DNA from: Uliginosibacterium gangwonense DSM 18521 | Lineage (GTDB): Bacteria > Pseudomonadota > Gammaproteobacteria > Burkholderiales > Rhodocyclaceae | Direction of reading: 5' to 3' | Assembly (NCBI RefSeq): GCF_000373965.1 | Contig: NZ_KB892867.1 | Span: forward strand, 124,001 to 188,000 | DNA: 64,000 bases | Part shown: positions 57,355 through 64,000 of the stretch, one piece after another | Layout of the letters: each line of letters opens with the position of its first letter | How positions within the stretch are numbered: position 1 is the first letter of the stretch | The notes under the pieces: model-generated | The model's database searches: none | What the model was told of the DNA's origin: nothing | The model's input: only the letters and a program-made list of their open reading frames with translations | Made by a program: the position numbers and the translations under genes

Positions 57355-57381
57355 TTAACGGTGAGGAGAGGGAAAACTTTA
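57355..57381 (-). promoter_or_regulatory. Sigma-28 promoter of flgM
   Basis: On the minus strand TAAAGTTT, 11 bases, ACCGTTAA, against the consensus TAAAGTTT-N11-GCCGATAA: -35 exact, -10 six of eight. It ends 58 bases before the flgM start, so flgM-flgN can be expressed as late genes in addition to read-through from flgA. Confidence 0.8.
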
Positions 57382-57566
57382 GGTGTTTATGCCCATTCTG
57401 ACGACCGGCAGGTCAAGATCAGAGAGCCCGCAACCACGTTCCTGCTCTATCCTATGTTCCTACTATATCAGAGACTTGCAGCATGTTGTAGGCGTGTGGG
57501 GGTGTAGATCTGTGACGCCTGATCGGGCAGGCAGACGGCTATGTGAGAACAAGGGGGCAGGGACGG

Positions 57567-58283
57567 TCAGAGACGGGTCTCAATCAAGCCTTTGTCGCGG
57601 ACCACGCCGCTGATGATCTGGCCATTTTGCAGCCGCACCCGGATTGTGTCGCCCTTGGCGCCGGAGTCGATGGCGGTGCCCATGTTGCCTACGCTGAAGC
57701 CCTGGCCTTCAACCATGACTTTGACATCCTGCCCCGCTTGCACAAGGGTTTCCAGGCGCAGTTGAGACAGGCGCACCGGGTGCTCGGTAATGATGAAACC
57801 CCGTGTGACACGGCCTACCGCCTGTTGCGGGTCCAAGACTAGATCAGGCGCCTGGGTGGTCAGCTCACCCTCCACGATGCGCAGATCCGCTTCTCCAATC
57901 GTTTGGCCGGGGGAAAGCGCATGGGTGGCGACCACATATCGGCCATCAATTCGAACCCGCACGGGCACGTAGAAGTTGCCTGTCACGCCCTGTGTGCAAC
58001 GAACGTTGACGGAGATTTTCCCCCAGGCGCGGGTACCCGCAGGCAAGGTGGCAGCCCAGTCCGTGCAGGTCTGGTAGCGTGGGTTCAGAACAAATTCGCC
58101 AATTTCAAAGCTTGCCTGCCCTGGTACATTGACAGTTTGCCCTTGCAAGGTTTTTTCAATGACAGCCTTGATCGCAGGTATCCCCTGGCCCTGGGCCAGC
58201 ATGGGGAGCATGGCACACAGGGCAGAGATGAGCAGACTGCGCAAGGTGCGGTGGGTAGAGACAAAGATTAGCAAGGCAGGCAT
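57567..58283 (-). CDS. flgA: Flagellar P-ring assembly protein FlgA
   Basis: A 238-residue periplasmic chaperone with a signal peptide (hydrophobic stretch LRSLLISALCAMLPMLAQG). The SAF-type C-terminal domain is typical: VATHALSPGQTIGEADLRIVEGELT, GRVTRGFIITEHPVRLSQLRLETLVQAGQDVKVMVEGQGFSVGNMGTAIDSGAKGDTIRVRLQNGQIISGVV. It helps FlgI form the P ring. flgB and other rod genes, which usually lie next to flgA, are not visible. Confidence 0.93.
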   Translation of the reverse strand: MPALLIFVSTHRTLRSLLISALCAMLPMLAQGQGIPAIKAVIEKTLQGQTVNVPGQASFEIGEFVLNPRYQTCTDWAATLPAGTRAWGKISVNVRCTQGVTGNFYVPVRVRIDGRYVVATHALSPGQTIGEADLRIVEGELTTQAPDLVLDPQQAVGRVTRGFIITEHPVRLSQLRLETLVQAGQDVKVMVEGQGFSVGNMGTAIDSGAKGDTIRVRLQNGQIISGVVRDKGLIETRL

Positions 58284-58342
58284 TAAGGGATGGATGAGTC
58301 CGCATTCTAGCCCGGATCATCTCTCCCCGTGCAGGCACAAAC

Positions 58343-59389
58343 TCAGGCAGGGTGTGCCGGGGCTGACGCGTGAAAGTCTGCGACCAACTGATCGATGTAT
58401 TGCCGGTCAGCATCCCAGGCGAACATGAAGCGGTGAGAGCCGCCAATGAAGTTGTAGAACAGCCAGCCTTTGGCATGCAGGGCTTCGCTCAATGCCTCTG
58501 GCATGCGCACGAAAACTGAATTAGCCTGCACCGGAAAAGCCAGACGCACGTCCGGCACCTCGGCAATCCGCTCGGCAAAGTAACGCGCACAAGCGTTGCC
58601 GTGCGTAGCGTTGCTTAACCAGGCACCACTTTCCAGCATACCGACCCAGGGGGCGGAGAGATAACGCATCTTGGAGGCCAATTGCCCCGCCTGTTTGCAG
58701 CGGTAATCAAAATCCTGTGCCAGATCACGGTTGAAGAACAGGATTGCTTCGCCTACGGCCATGCCGTTCTTGGTGCCGCCAAAGCAGAGCACATCCACGC
58801 CCGCGCGCCAGCTCATGTCTGCTGGGCTGCATCCAAGGCTGGCACAGGCATTGGCAAAACGGGCACCATCCATGTGCAGGCGCAGCCCCAGTTCCCGGCA
58901 TACAGCGGAAATGGCGCGGATTTCGTCCAGGCTGTACACCTGCCCGGTTTCGGTCGGCTGGGTGATGGTGACGACACGGGGTTTGGGGAAGTGGATATCC
59001 GTGCGGGCGGTGGCGATATGGCGAATGGATTCCGGGGTCAGCTTACCGCCATAGGTGGGAACCGCCAGCAGCTTGGAGCCGTTGGAGAAAAATTCCGGCG
59101 CGCCGCATTCATCCGTTTCCACATGGGAGGAATCCGCGCAGATCACACCGTGGTAAGACTGGCCCAGCGAGGCCAGCGCCAAGGAATTGGCAGCTGTGCC
59201 ATTGAAGGCGAAGAACACTTCGCAATTGGTAGCGAACAGGCTACGGAAGGCATCGGCGGCGCGTGCCGTCCACGGGTCGTCGCCATAAGCGGGCACATGC
59301 CCTGTGTTCGCTTCCTGCATGGAGGCCCAAGCCTGCGGGCAGACACCTGAATAATTATCACTGGCGAATTGCTGGGGCTGGAAAGGCAT
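58343..59389 (-). CDS. ltaE: Low-specificity L-threonine aldolase
   Basis: A 348-residue fold-type I PLP enzyme that splits threonine or allo-threonine to glycine and acetaldehyde. FASDNYSGVCPQAWASMQEAN at the start, HMDGARFANA (PLP Asp), and VLCFGGTKNG with the Schiff-base Lys all fit. AAGGAG lies 11 bases before the ATG at 59389; a GTG at 59401 overlaps that site and is less likely. Single gene. Confidence 0.92.
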   Translation of the reverse strand: MPFQPQQFASDNYSGVCPQAWASMQEANTGHVPAYGDDPWTARAADAFRSLFATNCEVFFAFNGTAANSLALASLGQSYHGVICADSSHVETDECGAPEFFSNGSKLLAVPTYGGKLTPESIRHIATARTDIHFPKPRVVTITQPTETGQVYSLDEIRAISAVCRELGLRLHMDGARFANACASLGCSPADMSWRAGVDVLCFGGTKNGMAVGEAILFFNRDLAQDFDYRCKQAGQLASKMRYLSAPWVGMLESGAWLSNATHGNACARYFAERIAEVPDVRLAFPVQANSVFVRMPEALSEALHAKGWLFYNFIGGSHRFMFAWDADRQYIDQLVADFHASAPAHPA

Positions 59390-59785
59390 GGTCGTAGGCA
59401 CTCCTTCAATACAGGAGTCTGCGATGAGGCATAGGGGAAGAATTCAGGCAGACTCCCAGTTGCAAAAAACCAAGAGTCTTATTGCGTTGGCAGCGTCCGG
59501 TTTTTGCCGTGAGGCCACATCCCCCCTTGTAGGGAGCACCACCTTGCGCGGAGGCAGGTTGGTGTTGAGCAAGCGCTCAACTCTTGATGGATGGTGCCAG
59601 TATATCCAAATTCTTTGCGTGGAGGTATAGCGCTTATGTGGCTCATGCGGTTGAAGTGGGCGAGGGTTTTGATCTTTCCACCTCTGTTATGATGTTGGAG
59701 TATGATTAATGTATATTTGCGCTTGTATAGCAAGCGTTTCCTTGTGGAGATGGGTGGGCTGTGCCTTGATCTTCATGGCTTTGAT
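59390..59785. other. Intergenic region, no gene seen
   Basis: About 395 bases between ltaE and the Sel1-like gene, both on the minus strand. GTTGAG (59564) pairs with CTCAAC (59576) in a short hairpin. The stretch 59690-59740 is AT-rich. Nothing recognisable as a gene. Confidence 0.4.
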
Positions 59786-60457
59786 CTACGGCAGCGCGTT
59801 GCAGTTGGCCTCTGCATTCCACTTGCCAAAGCGGGCAGGGCGGTTGGCTTTGTAGAGTTTGAGACGGCTGCGGAATTCCCGCACGACATAGGTGGGGGCT
59901 TTGTCTTCGCCCTCTAAAGCCTGCAGCCCATCCAATGCCTGTTGCTGGAGTTGGGCCGCCTCGGTAAAGCGCCCCAGGCGGGCCAGTGCGGCGGCCAGCG
60001 TGTCCTGATGGAAGGGGCTGCCATCTTGTGCAGCTTCCTGTGCGTACTCCAGCGCCACGGTCAGATCGCGGTGAAAATCCGCCTGTTCGCAGGCAGCGTG
60101 AATCCAGGCAATCTCGTTCTTGGCGCTGAGTACAATCTCTTGGCTGTTGGGGTTGTTGCTGGGCAGTGCTGCGGCCGCGAACAACTCCAGTGCCTTGTTG
60201 CAGTCAAACGGCACTCCCCGTGCACAGACGTGATAGTTGGCAAGCGTAAACTGCGCCTCATGATTGCCTGCATCGGCATAACGCACCAATTCAGGGTAGG
60301 CTTTGGTGTACTGGCGCTTGTTCAGTTGCGCGGTAATCGAGTCCGGCAGTGGCTCGCTCCGCGATATCTGGGCTGCCACGGGCCCGCAGGTGAAGATGCC
60401 AAGCATCAGAACGGCCAAGCTGCGGGTAAGAAGAGATGGGTCAAGGCGTTGGCTCAT
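59786..60457 (-). CDS. Secreted Sel1/TPR-like repeat protein
   Basis: A 223-residue exported protein with a signal peptide (cleavage near GPVAA). It has Sel1/TPR-like helical pairs (AYPELVRYADAGNHEAQFTLANYHVC, HRDLTVALEYAQEAAQDGSPFHQDTLAAALARLGRFTEAAQLQQQAL) and several Cys residues. Such proteins act as periplasmic scaffolds; no specific function can be named. GGATG precedes the ATG at 60457. The AT-rich upstream gap is shared with the divergent small gene. Confidence 0.65.
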   Translation of the reverse strand: MSQRLDPSLLTRSLAVLMLGIFTCGPVAAQISRSEPLPDSITAQLNKRQYTKAYPELVRYADAGNHEAQFTLANYHVCARGVPFDCNKALELFAAAALPSNNPNSQEIVLSAKNEIAWIHAACEQADFHRDLTVALEYAQEAAQDGSPFHQDTLAAALARLGRFTEAAQLQQQALDGLQALEGEDKAPTYVVREFRSRLKLYKANRPARFGKWNAEANCNALP

Positions 60458-60574
60458 GGGGCATCCAGAAAAAATGGCAAAGTGCGCCAAACAAAATTGT
60501 TAATTATCTTTGCAGTTGTTACAACTTTGAAACAAGGGTTGGCCCTGATGAGCAATCGTTTGGAGTGCTTGCGG

Positions 60575-60973
60575 ATGAAAATAATCAAGATGGCCGCCAT
60601 ATTGGCAACAGTGTCTTTGATCATGGGGGTTGCCCAGGCGGGCGAGGTGTGCCCCATCACGCATAGCCCTGTGCAGAGCGAAGATCAGGCGTTGGATCTG
60701 GCTATCAAGGTTACCAAGGCGTTCAAACTTACCACGATTCCTGTTGAGCACTGCCTGCATTTTTATGTTGATCAGAGCACGGACAAGGCGGGCGGCTACG
60801 TGGTGACTGTGCGCGAGAATCATAACCAGGAGTGCGGGGGAGACCCGGATACCGAGCCCCGCGTGTTTGATCTGGAAATCAAACCCGATGGGCAGGTGGC
60901 AACCGACGCCTTCCCCATTACGGGTGATGGGACAAGCATGCGTAGGCTGCATTGCTGGAGCAGCAAGCGTTAA
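60575..60973 (+). CDS. Hypothetical small exported protein
   Basis: A 132-residue protein with signal peptide MKIIKMAAILATVSLIMGVAQAGE. The mature part has four Cys (CPITHSP.., EHCLHFYV, QECGGDP, LHCWSS), consistent with disulfides, and a beta-rich YVVTVREN..FDLEIKPDGQV segment. No family recognised. GGAG lies about 10 bases before the ATG. Confidence 0.6.
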   Translation: MKIIKMAAILATVSLIMGVAQAGEVCPITHSPVQSEDQALDLAIKVTKAFKLTTIPVEHCLHFYVDQSTDKAGGYVVTVRENHNQECGGDPDTEPRVFDLEIKPDGQVATDAFPITGDGTSMRRLHCWSSKR

Positions 60974-61126
60974 GGTTTCTTGGTGCTATGAACGCGTGCC
61001 TGGCCCTGGGGCTTGCTGCGGGCAGCAAGATTTCACCATAATCCCGATTTACGTACAGAAGCACGCGTCTTGTGCGTGGCTTCGGTTACAATCTTCTCCT
61101 TTCTCGTTCACAGCTTTGGCCCAAGC

Positions 61127-62005
61127 ATGATCACCGGTTCTCTCGTCGCACTTGTGACGCCCATGGATGAAGAGGGGCGCATCGATTTTCCGCGTTTTCG
61201 TTCGCTGATTGATTTCCACCTCAAAGAAGGAACCGACGGTCTGGTGATCGTGGGGACCACTGGGGAATCGCCCACTGTGCCAGTTGAGGAGCACTGCGAG
61301 CTGATCCGCGTGGCCGTTGAGCACAGCGCCGGGCGTGTGCCGGTGATTGCCGGTACAGGCGGCAACTCTACTGCCGAGGCGATTGAACTGACCCGCTTTG
61401 CCAAATCGGTGGGTGCCACGGCCGGGCTGTCTGTGGTGCCTTACTACAACAAGCCGACCCAGGAAGGCATGTACCGCCACTTCAAGTCTGTTGCTGAAGC
61501 GGTGGATCTGCCAGTGATTCTGTACAACGTGCCCGGGCGCACCATAGCTGACTTGCAGAACGACACCGCGCTGCGTCTGGCCCAGGTGCCCGGCATTGTT
61601 GGCATCAAGGATGCCACGGGCAATATCGAACGCATTACCGATCTGGCCATGCGTGCCCCGGCAGGCTTTGGCCTGTACAGCGGGGACGACATGAGTTCGA
61701 TGGCGTTCATGATGATCGGCGGGCATGGCGTGATCTCGGTGACGGCCAACGTTGCGCCGCGCCTGATGCATGAACTGTGTGTCGCCTGCCGCGAAGGGAA
61801 CTTAATCCGTGCCAACGAGATCAATCGCAAGCTGTTCCTGCTCAACCGGGATTTGTTCTGCGAGGCCAATCCGATTCCGGTCAAGTGGGCAGTTGAACAG
61901 ATGGGCTTGATCGGCCCGGGGATCCGCTTGCCGCTGACCCCCTTGTCCGAAGGGCTCCATGAACGTGTGCGTCGCGCCCTGCATGCAGCAGGTCTTCAGT
62001 CTTAA
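61127..62005 (+). CDS. dapA: 4-hydroxy-tetrahydrodipicolinate synthase
   Basis: A 292-residue TIM-barrel enzyme of lysine and peptidoglycan precursor synthesis. GTTGESPT binds pyruvate, YNVPGRT contains the catalytic Tyr and GIKDATG the Schiff-base Lys. The ATG at 61127 gives the canonical start [13 protein letters not shown]. It is followed by the bamC-like gene after 12 bp, an arrangement known from E. coli. Confidence 0.97.
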   Translation: MITGSLVALVTPMDEEGRIDFPRFRSLIDFHLKEGTDGLVIVGTTGESPTVPVEEHCELIRVAVEHSAGRVPVIAGTGGNSTAEAIELTRFAKSVGATAGLSVVPYYNKPTQEGMYRHFKSVAEAVDLPVILYNVPGRTIADLQNDTALRLAQVPGIVGIKDATGNIERITDLAMRAPAGFGLYSGDDMSSMAFMMIGGHGVISVTANVAPRLMHELCVACREGNLIRANEINRKLFLLNRDLFCEANPIPVKWAVEQMGLIGPGIRLPLTPLSEGLHERVRRALHAAGLQS

Positions 62006-62017
62006 GGAAAAAAACTG

Positions 62018-63196
62018 ATGAAATCAATGTTGTCCCGTAGCCTGTCTGTCGCCGTGTGCGTATCGATGGCTGGTTGCAGCCTGTTCAGCACCAAGAAGAC
62101 GACGGCAGAAGACGCCACCTACGGCTCCGGCTCAAACAATTCCTCGTCTGCCGCCAGCGTCAGCCAGAAACTGGCCGTGCCGCCCGATCTGATCACCCCG
62201 TCGCGTGACCCGCGTTTTGTTGACCCGGATGCTGGCAAGACGACCGCCACGTACTCCACCTACACCAAGGATGCCGCTGCACCCAAACCCAAGGAAACCG
62301 CTGCCGCCGCTACTACTGCTGAAACGGTCATCCCCAGTTTCAGCAAGGTGCATGTTGAGCGTGCTGGTAGCCAGCGCTGGCTGGTGGTGCCGGGCACACC
62401 TGATCAGGTTTGGCAGCAGTTGCGCCAGTTCTGGGCCGATAATGGTTTCGACATCAAGATCGACAAGCCCAACGAAGGGATCATGGAAACCGAATGGGCG
62501 GAAAACCATGCCAAGCTGCCGATGGGCACCATTCAGGGCTTCCTTTCCAACGTAGCAGGCTTTGTCTATAGCACGGGCGAATTGGATAAATTCCGTACCC
62601 GTATCGAAAAATCTAGTCAAGACGGCATGGTGGAAGTCTACATCAGCCACCGTGGCCTAGAAGAAATGACGCAGGATACCGGCACCAAGTGGAAGCCGCG
62701 CCCTGTTGATCCTGACCTGGAAGTGCAGTTCATGCGCCGCTTTGCCCTGGGCTTTGGCGTGGATAAGCAAGTCGTCAAGCAAGTGGTGCCGGATGATGCT
62801 GCAGCCAATGCGCCGGGTTCCGTGCAGTTGGCCCATGCTTTCCTCGTTGATGGCGGACAACGTCTTGAAGTGGATGGCGCATTGGACAAGGTATGGCGCC
62901 AAGTGGGCTTGGCTCTTGATCGTACAGGGGTGGTGGTGGAAGACCGCGACCGCAGTGCCAACACCTACTACGTTCGCTATCTGGATACCCGAGAAGACCC
63001 GCAGATCGGCAAGAGCTGGCTCTCCAAACTAGCTTTCTGGAACAAGAAGGAAGTCGGTACGGATCAATTCCGTGTGGTGCTGACAGCACCCGGCAAGACC
63101 ACCGTTTCGATCAGCGTCCTGGATCGTACCGGCAAGCCTGTGACGGCAGACACCGGCAGCGAAATTCTCAAGTTGCTGTTCGACGAACTGAAGTAA
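62018..63196 (+). CDS. bamC: BamC (NlpB)-like outer-membrane assembly lipoprotein
   Basis: A 392-residue lipoprotein with SMAGC lipobox. Low-complexity Ser/Ala-rich linker, then LAVPPDLITPSRDPRF (the unstructured BamD-binding segment) and two helix-grip domains (HVERAGSQRWLVVPGTPDQVWQQLRQFWADNGFDIKIDKPNEGIMETEW; LRLEVDGALDKVWRQVGLALDRTGVVVEDRDRSANTYYVRYLD). It is translated just after dapA (12-bp gap). Confidence 0.9.
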   Translation: MKSMLSRSLSVAVCVSMAGCSLFSTKKTTAEDATYGSGSNNSSSAASVSQKLAVPPDLITPSRDPRFVDPDAGKTTATYSTYTKDAAAPKPKETAAAATTAETVIPSFSKVHVERAGSQRWLVVPGTPDQVWQQLRQFWADNGFDIKIDKPNEGIMETEWAENHAKLPMGTIQGFLSNVAGFVYSTGELDKFRTRIEKSSQDGMVEVYISHRGLEEMTQDTGTKWKPRPVDPDLEVQFMRRFALGFGVDKQVVKQVVPDDAAANAPGSVQLAHAFLVDGGQRLEVDGALDKVWRQVGLALDRTGVVVEDRDRSANTYYVRYLDTREDPQIGKSWLSKLAFWNKKEVGTDQFRVVLTAPGKTTVSISVLDRTGKPVTADTGSEILKLLFDELK

Positions 63197-63218
63197 GCTC
63201 GTTCCAAGCGCATACGTT

Positions 63219-63252
63219 ACGGGCAGGCTCCTCGGGAGACCTGCCCGTTTTT
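63219..63252 (+). terminator. Terminator of the dapA-bamC operon
   Basis: Nine-base-pair stem ACGGGCAGG/CCTGCCCGT with a 12-base loop, followed by TTTTTG, 23 bases past the bamC stop. Confidence 0.88.
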
Positions 63253-63314
63253 GCGTCTGGCGGATGGATATGCCAAAGTACCAAGCTCAACCCCGAATCT
63301 GAACAGAGAAAAAC

Positions 63315-64000
63315 CATGCCCCAACTCCAACTGATCACCCCCGATTGGCCCGCACCCGCCAAGGTTAAGGCGCTTTCTACCACACGGGGTGGCGGCGTGA
63401 GCAGCGGCCCTTATGCCTCCCTCAATTTGGCCAAACATGTGGGAGATGCCCCGGACGCAGTGGCGCAGAATCGCCAGCGCCTGGGTGAGCATCTCCCCAT
63501 GGAGGCACTCTGGCTCCAACAGGTGCACGGCACGGTCGTGGTCAATGCTGCCAGTACCTGCCCGGACGCCCAGGCCGATGCAGCCTTTGCCCGCATGAGC
63601 CATCGCATCTGTACCGTAATGACAGCTGATTGCCTGCCCGTGCTCTTCTGTGATGATGCTGGTTCTGCTGTGGCCGCCGCCCACGCAGGCTGGCGCGGGC
63701 TTGCTGGTGGCATACTTGAAAATACCGTGCGCGCCATGCAGACGCCCGGTGAGCAGGTCATGGCCTGGCTTGGCCCCGCTATCAGTCAGCAGGCGTTTGA
63801 AGTCGGGACTGATGTGCGTGATGCTTTTGTCAATCACAACGCCGAGGCCGCTGCAGCCTTTATTCCCGGCGCGCAACCGGGCAAGTGGTTTGCCGACCTC
63901 TACCTGCTGGCCCGCCAACGCTTGAATGCACTCGGCATTACCCGCGTATATGGTGGAGATCGCTGCACTTTTACCGAGGCGGAGAGTTTCTTCTCCGCCC
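63315..64000 (+). CDS. pgeF: Peptidoglycan editing factor PgeF (YfiH), 3' end missing
   Basis: 228 codons are visible before the window ends with no stop, so it is incomplete. STTRGGGVSSGPYASLNLA, QVHGT, TADCLPVLFCDD and AAHAGWRGLAGGILENTV show the metal-binding His/Cys of the laccase-like domain (QVHG, TADC, HAGWRG). The family removes wrongly incorporated residues from peptidoglycan precursors. No strong ribosome-binding site is seen before the ATG (AGAGAAAAACC). Confidence 0.9.

Noticed and set aside
59942..60574. Long plus-strand frame leading into the small exported protein
   Set aside because: It is antisense to the Sel1-like gene and the signal peptide begins at 60575.

Overview
This window is a chromosomal segment of a motile, Gram-negative bacterium, most likely a betaproteobacterium. 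That assignment rests on gene content read by eye: DUF3567, DUF1841 and DUF465 proteins, LptE/HolA, a BamC-like lipoprotein after DapA, an E. coli-type cytochrome bd operon with CydP and CydX, and flgA-flgM-flgN with a MotD-type stator protein. A Rhodocyclales-like lineage is plausible but not shown. I saw no rRNA, tRNA, CRISPR array, transposase gene or phage module.

Layout. 1-8 kb: end of a GGDEF diguanylate cyclase, a GH12 glucanase lipoprotein, two orphan periplasmic binding proteins, a divergent MarR/EamA pair with duplicated operators, holA-lptE and a MerR regulator. 8-19 kb: dut, a minus-strand run (SPFH protein, NfeD-like protein, DUF1841, HDOD, PilZ-like), a 105-bp inverted-repeat element abutting a DUF465 gene, greB, an orphan histidine kinase, and htpG behind a good sigma-32-type promoter. 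19-28 kb: a third orphan binding protein, an RpiB/LacAB-type isomerase, a secreted C45-like amidase, a secreted M35 metallopeptidase with a small secreted partner gene, and leuS. 28-38 kb: a three-PAS hybrid kinase, a frameshifted NUDIX gene, an EamA transporter, a ParD-like/methionine aminopeptidase pair with ATGA overlap, and a low-GC two-gene accessory unit (DUF1444-like plus helical-repeat protein). 38-43 kb: four tandem copies of a 310-bp unit encoding a secreted Lys/Ala-rich protein, then cydP-cydA-cydB-cydX. 43-54 kb: uvrD, a fourth orphan binding protein, a DUF4291 gene broken at a homopolymer, a lipoprotein, a TPR protein with a degenerate receiver, oligopeptidase B and an MFS exporter. 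54-64 kb: a structured intergenic region with a candidate 40-aa ORF, a chemoreceptor, motD and flgA-flgM-flgN (motD and flgM have sigma-28-type promoters), threonine aldolase, dapA-bamC and the start of pgeF.

The motility genes form one regulon by promoter sequence: motD and flgM are late (sigma-28) genes and FlgM is the sigma-28 antagonist. Cyclic-di-GMP signalling is suggested by the GGDEF protein and the PilZ-like protein. The points most worth following up are the four-copy array, the ParD-like/MetAP coupling, the MarR operator pair, the Glu-for-Asp receiver, the 105-bp element and the M35 pair. I did not find a convincing unknown multi-gene system; the low-GC pair at 34.8-37.5 kb is the nearest candidate.
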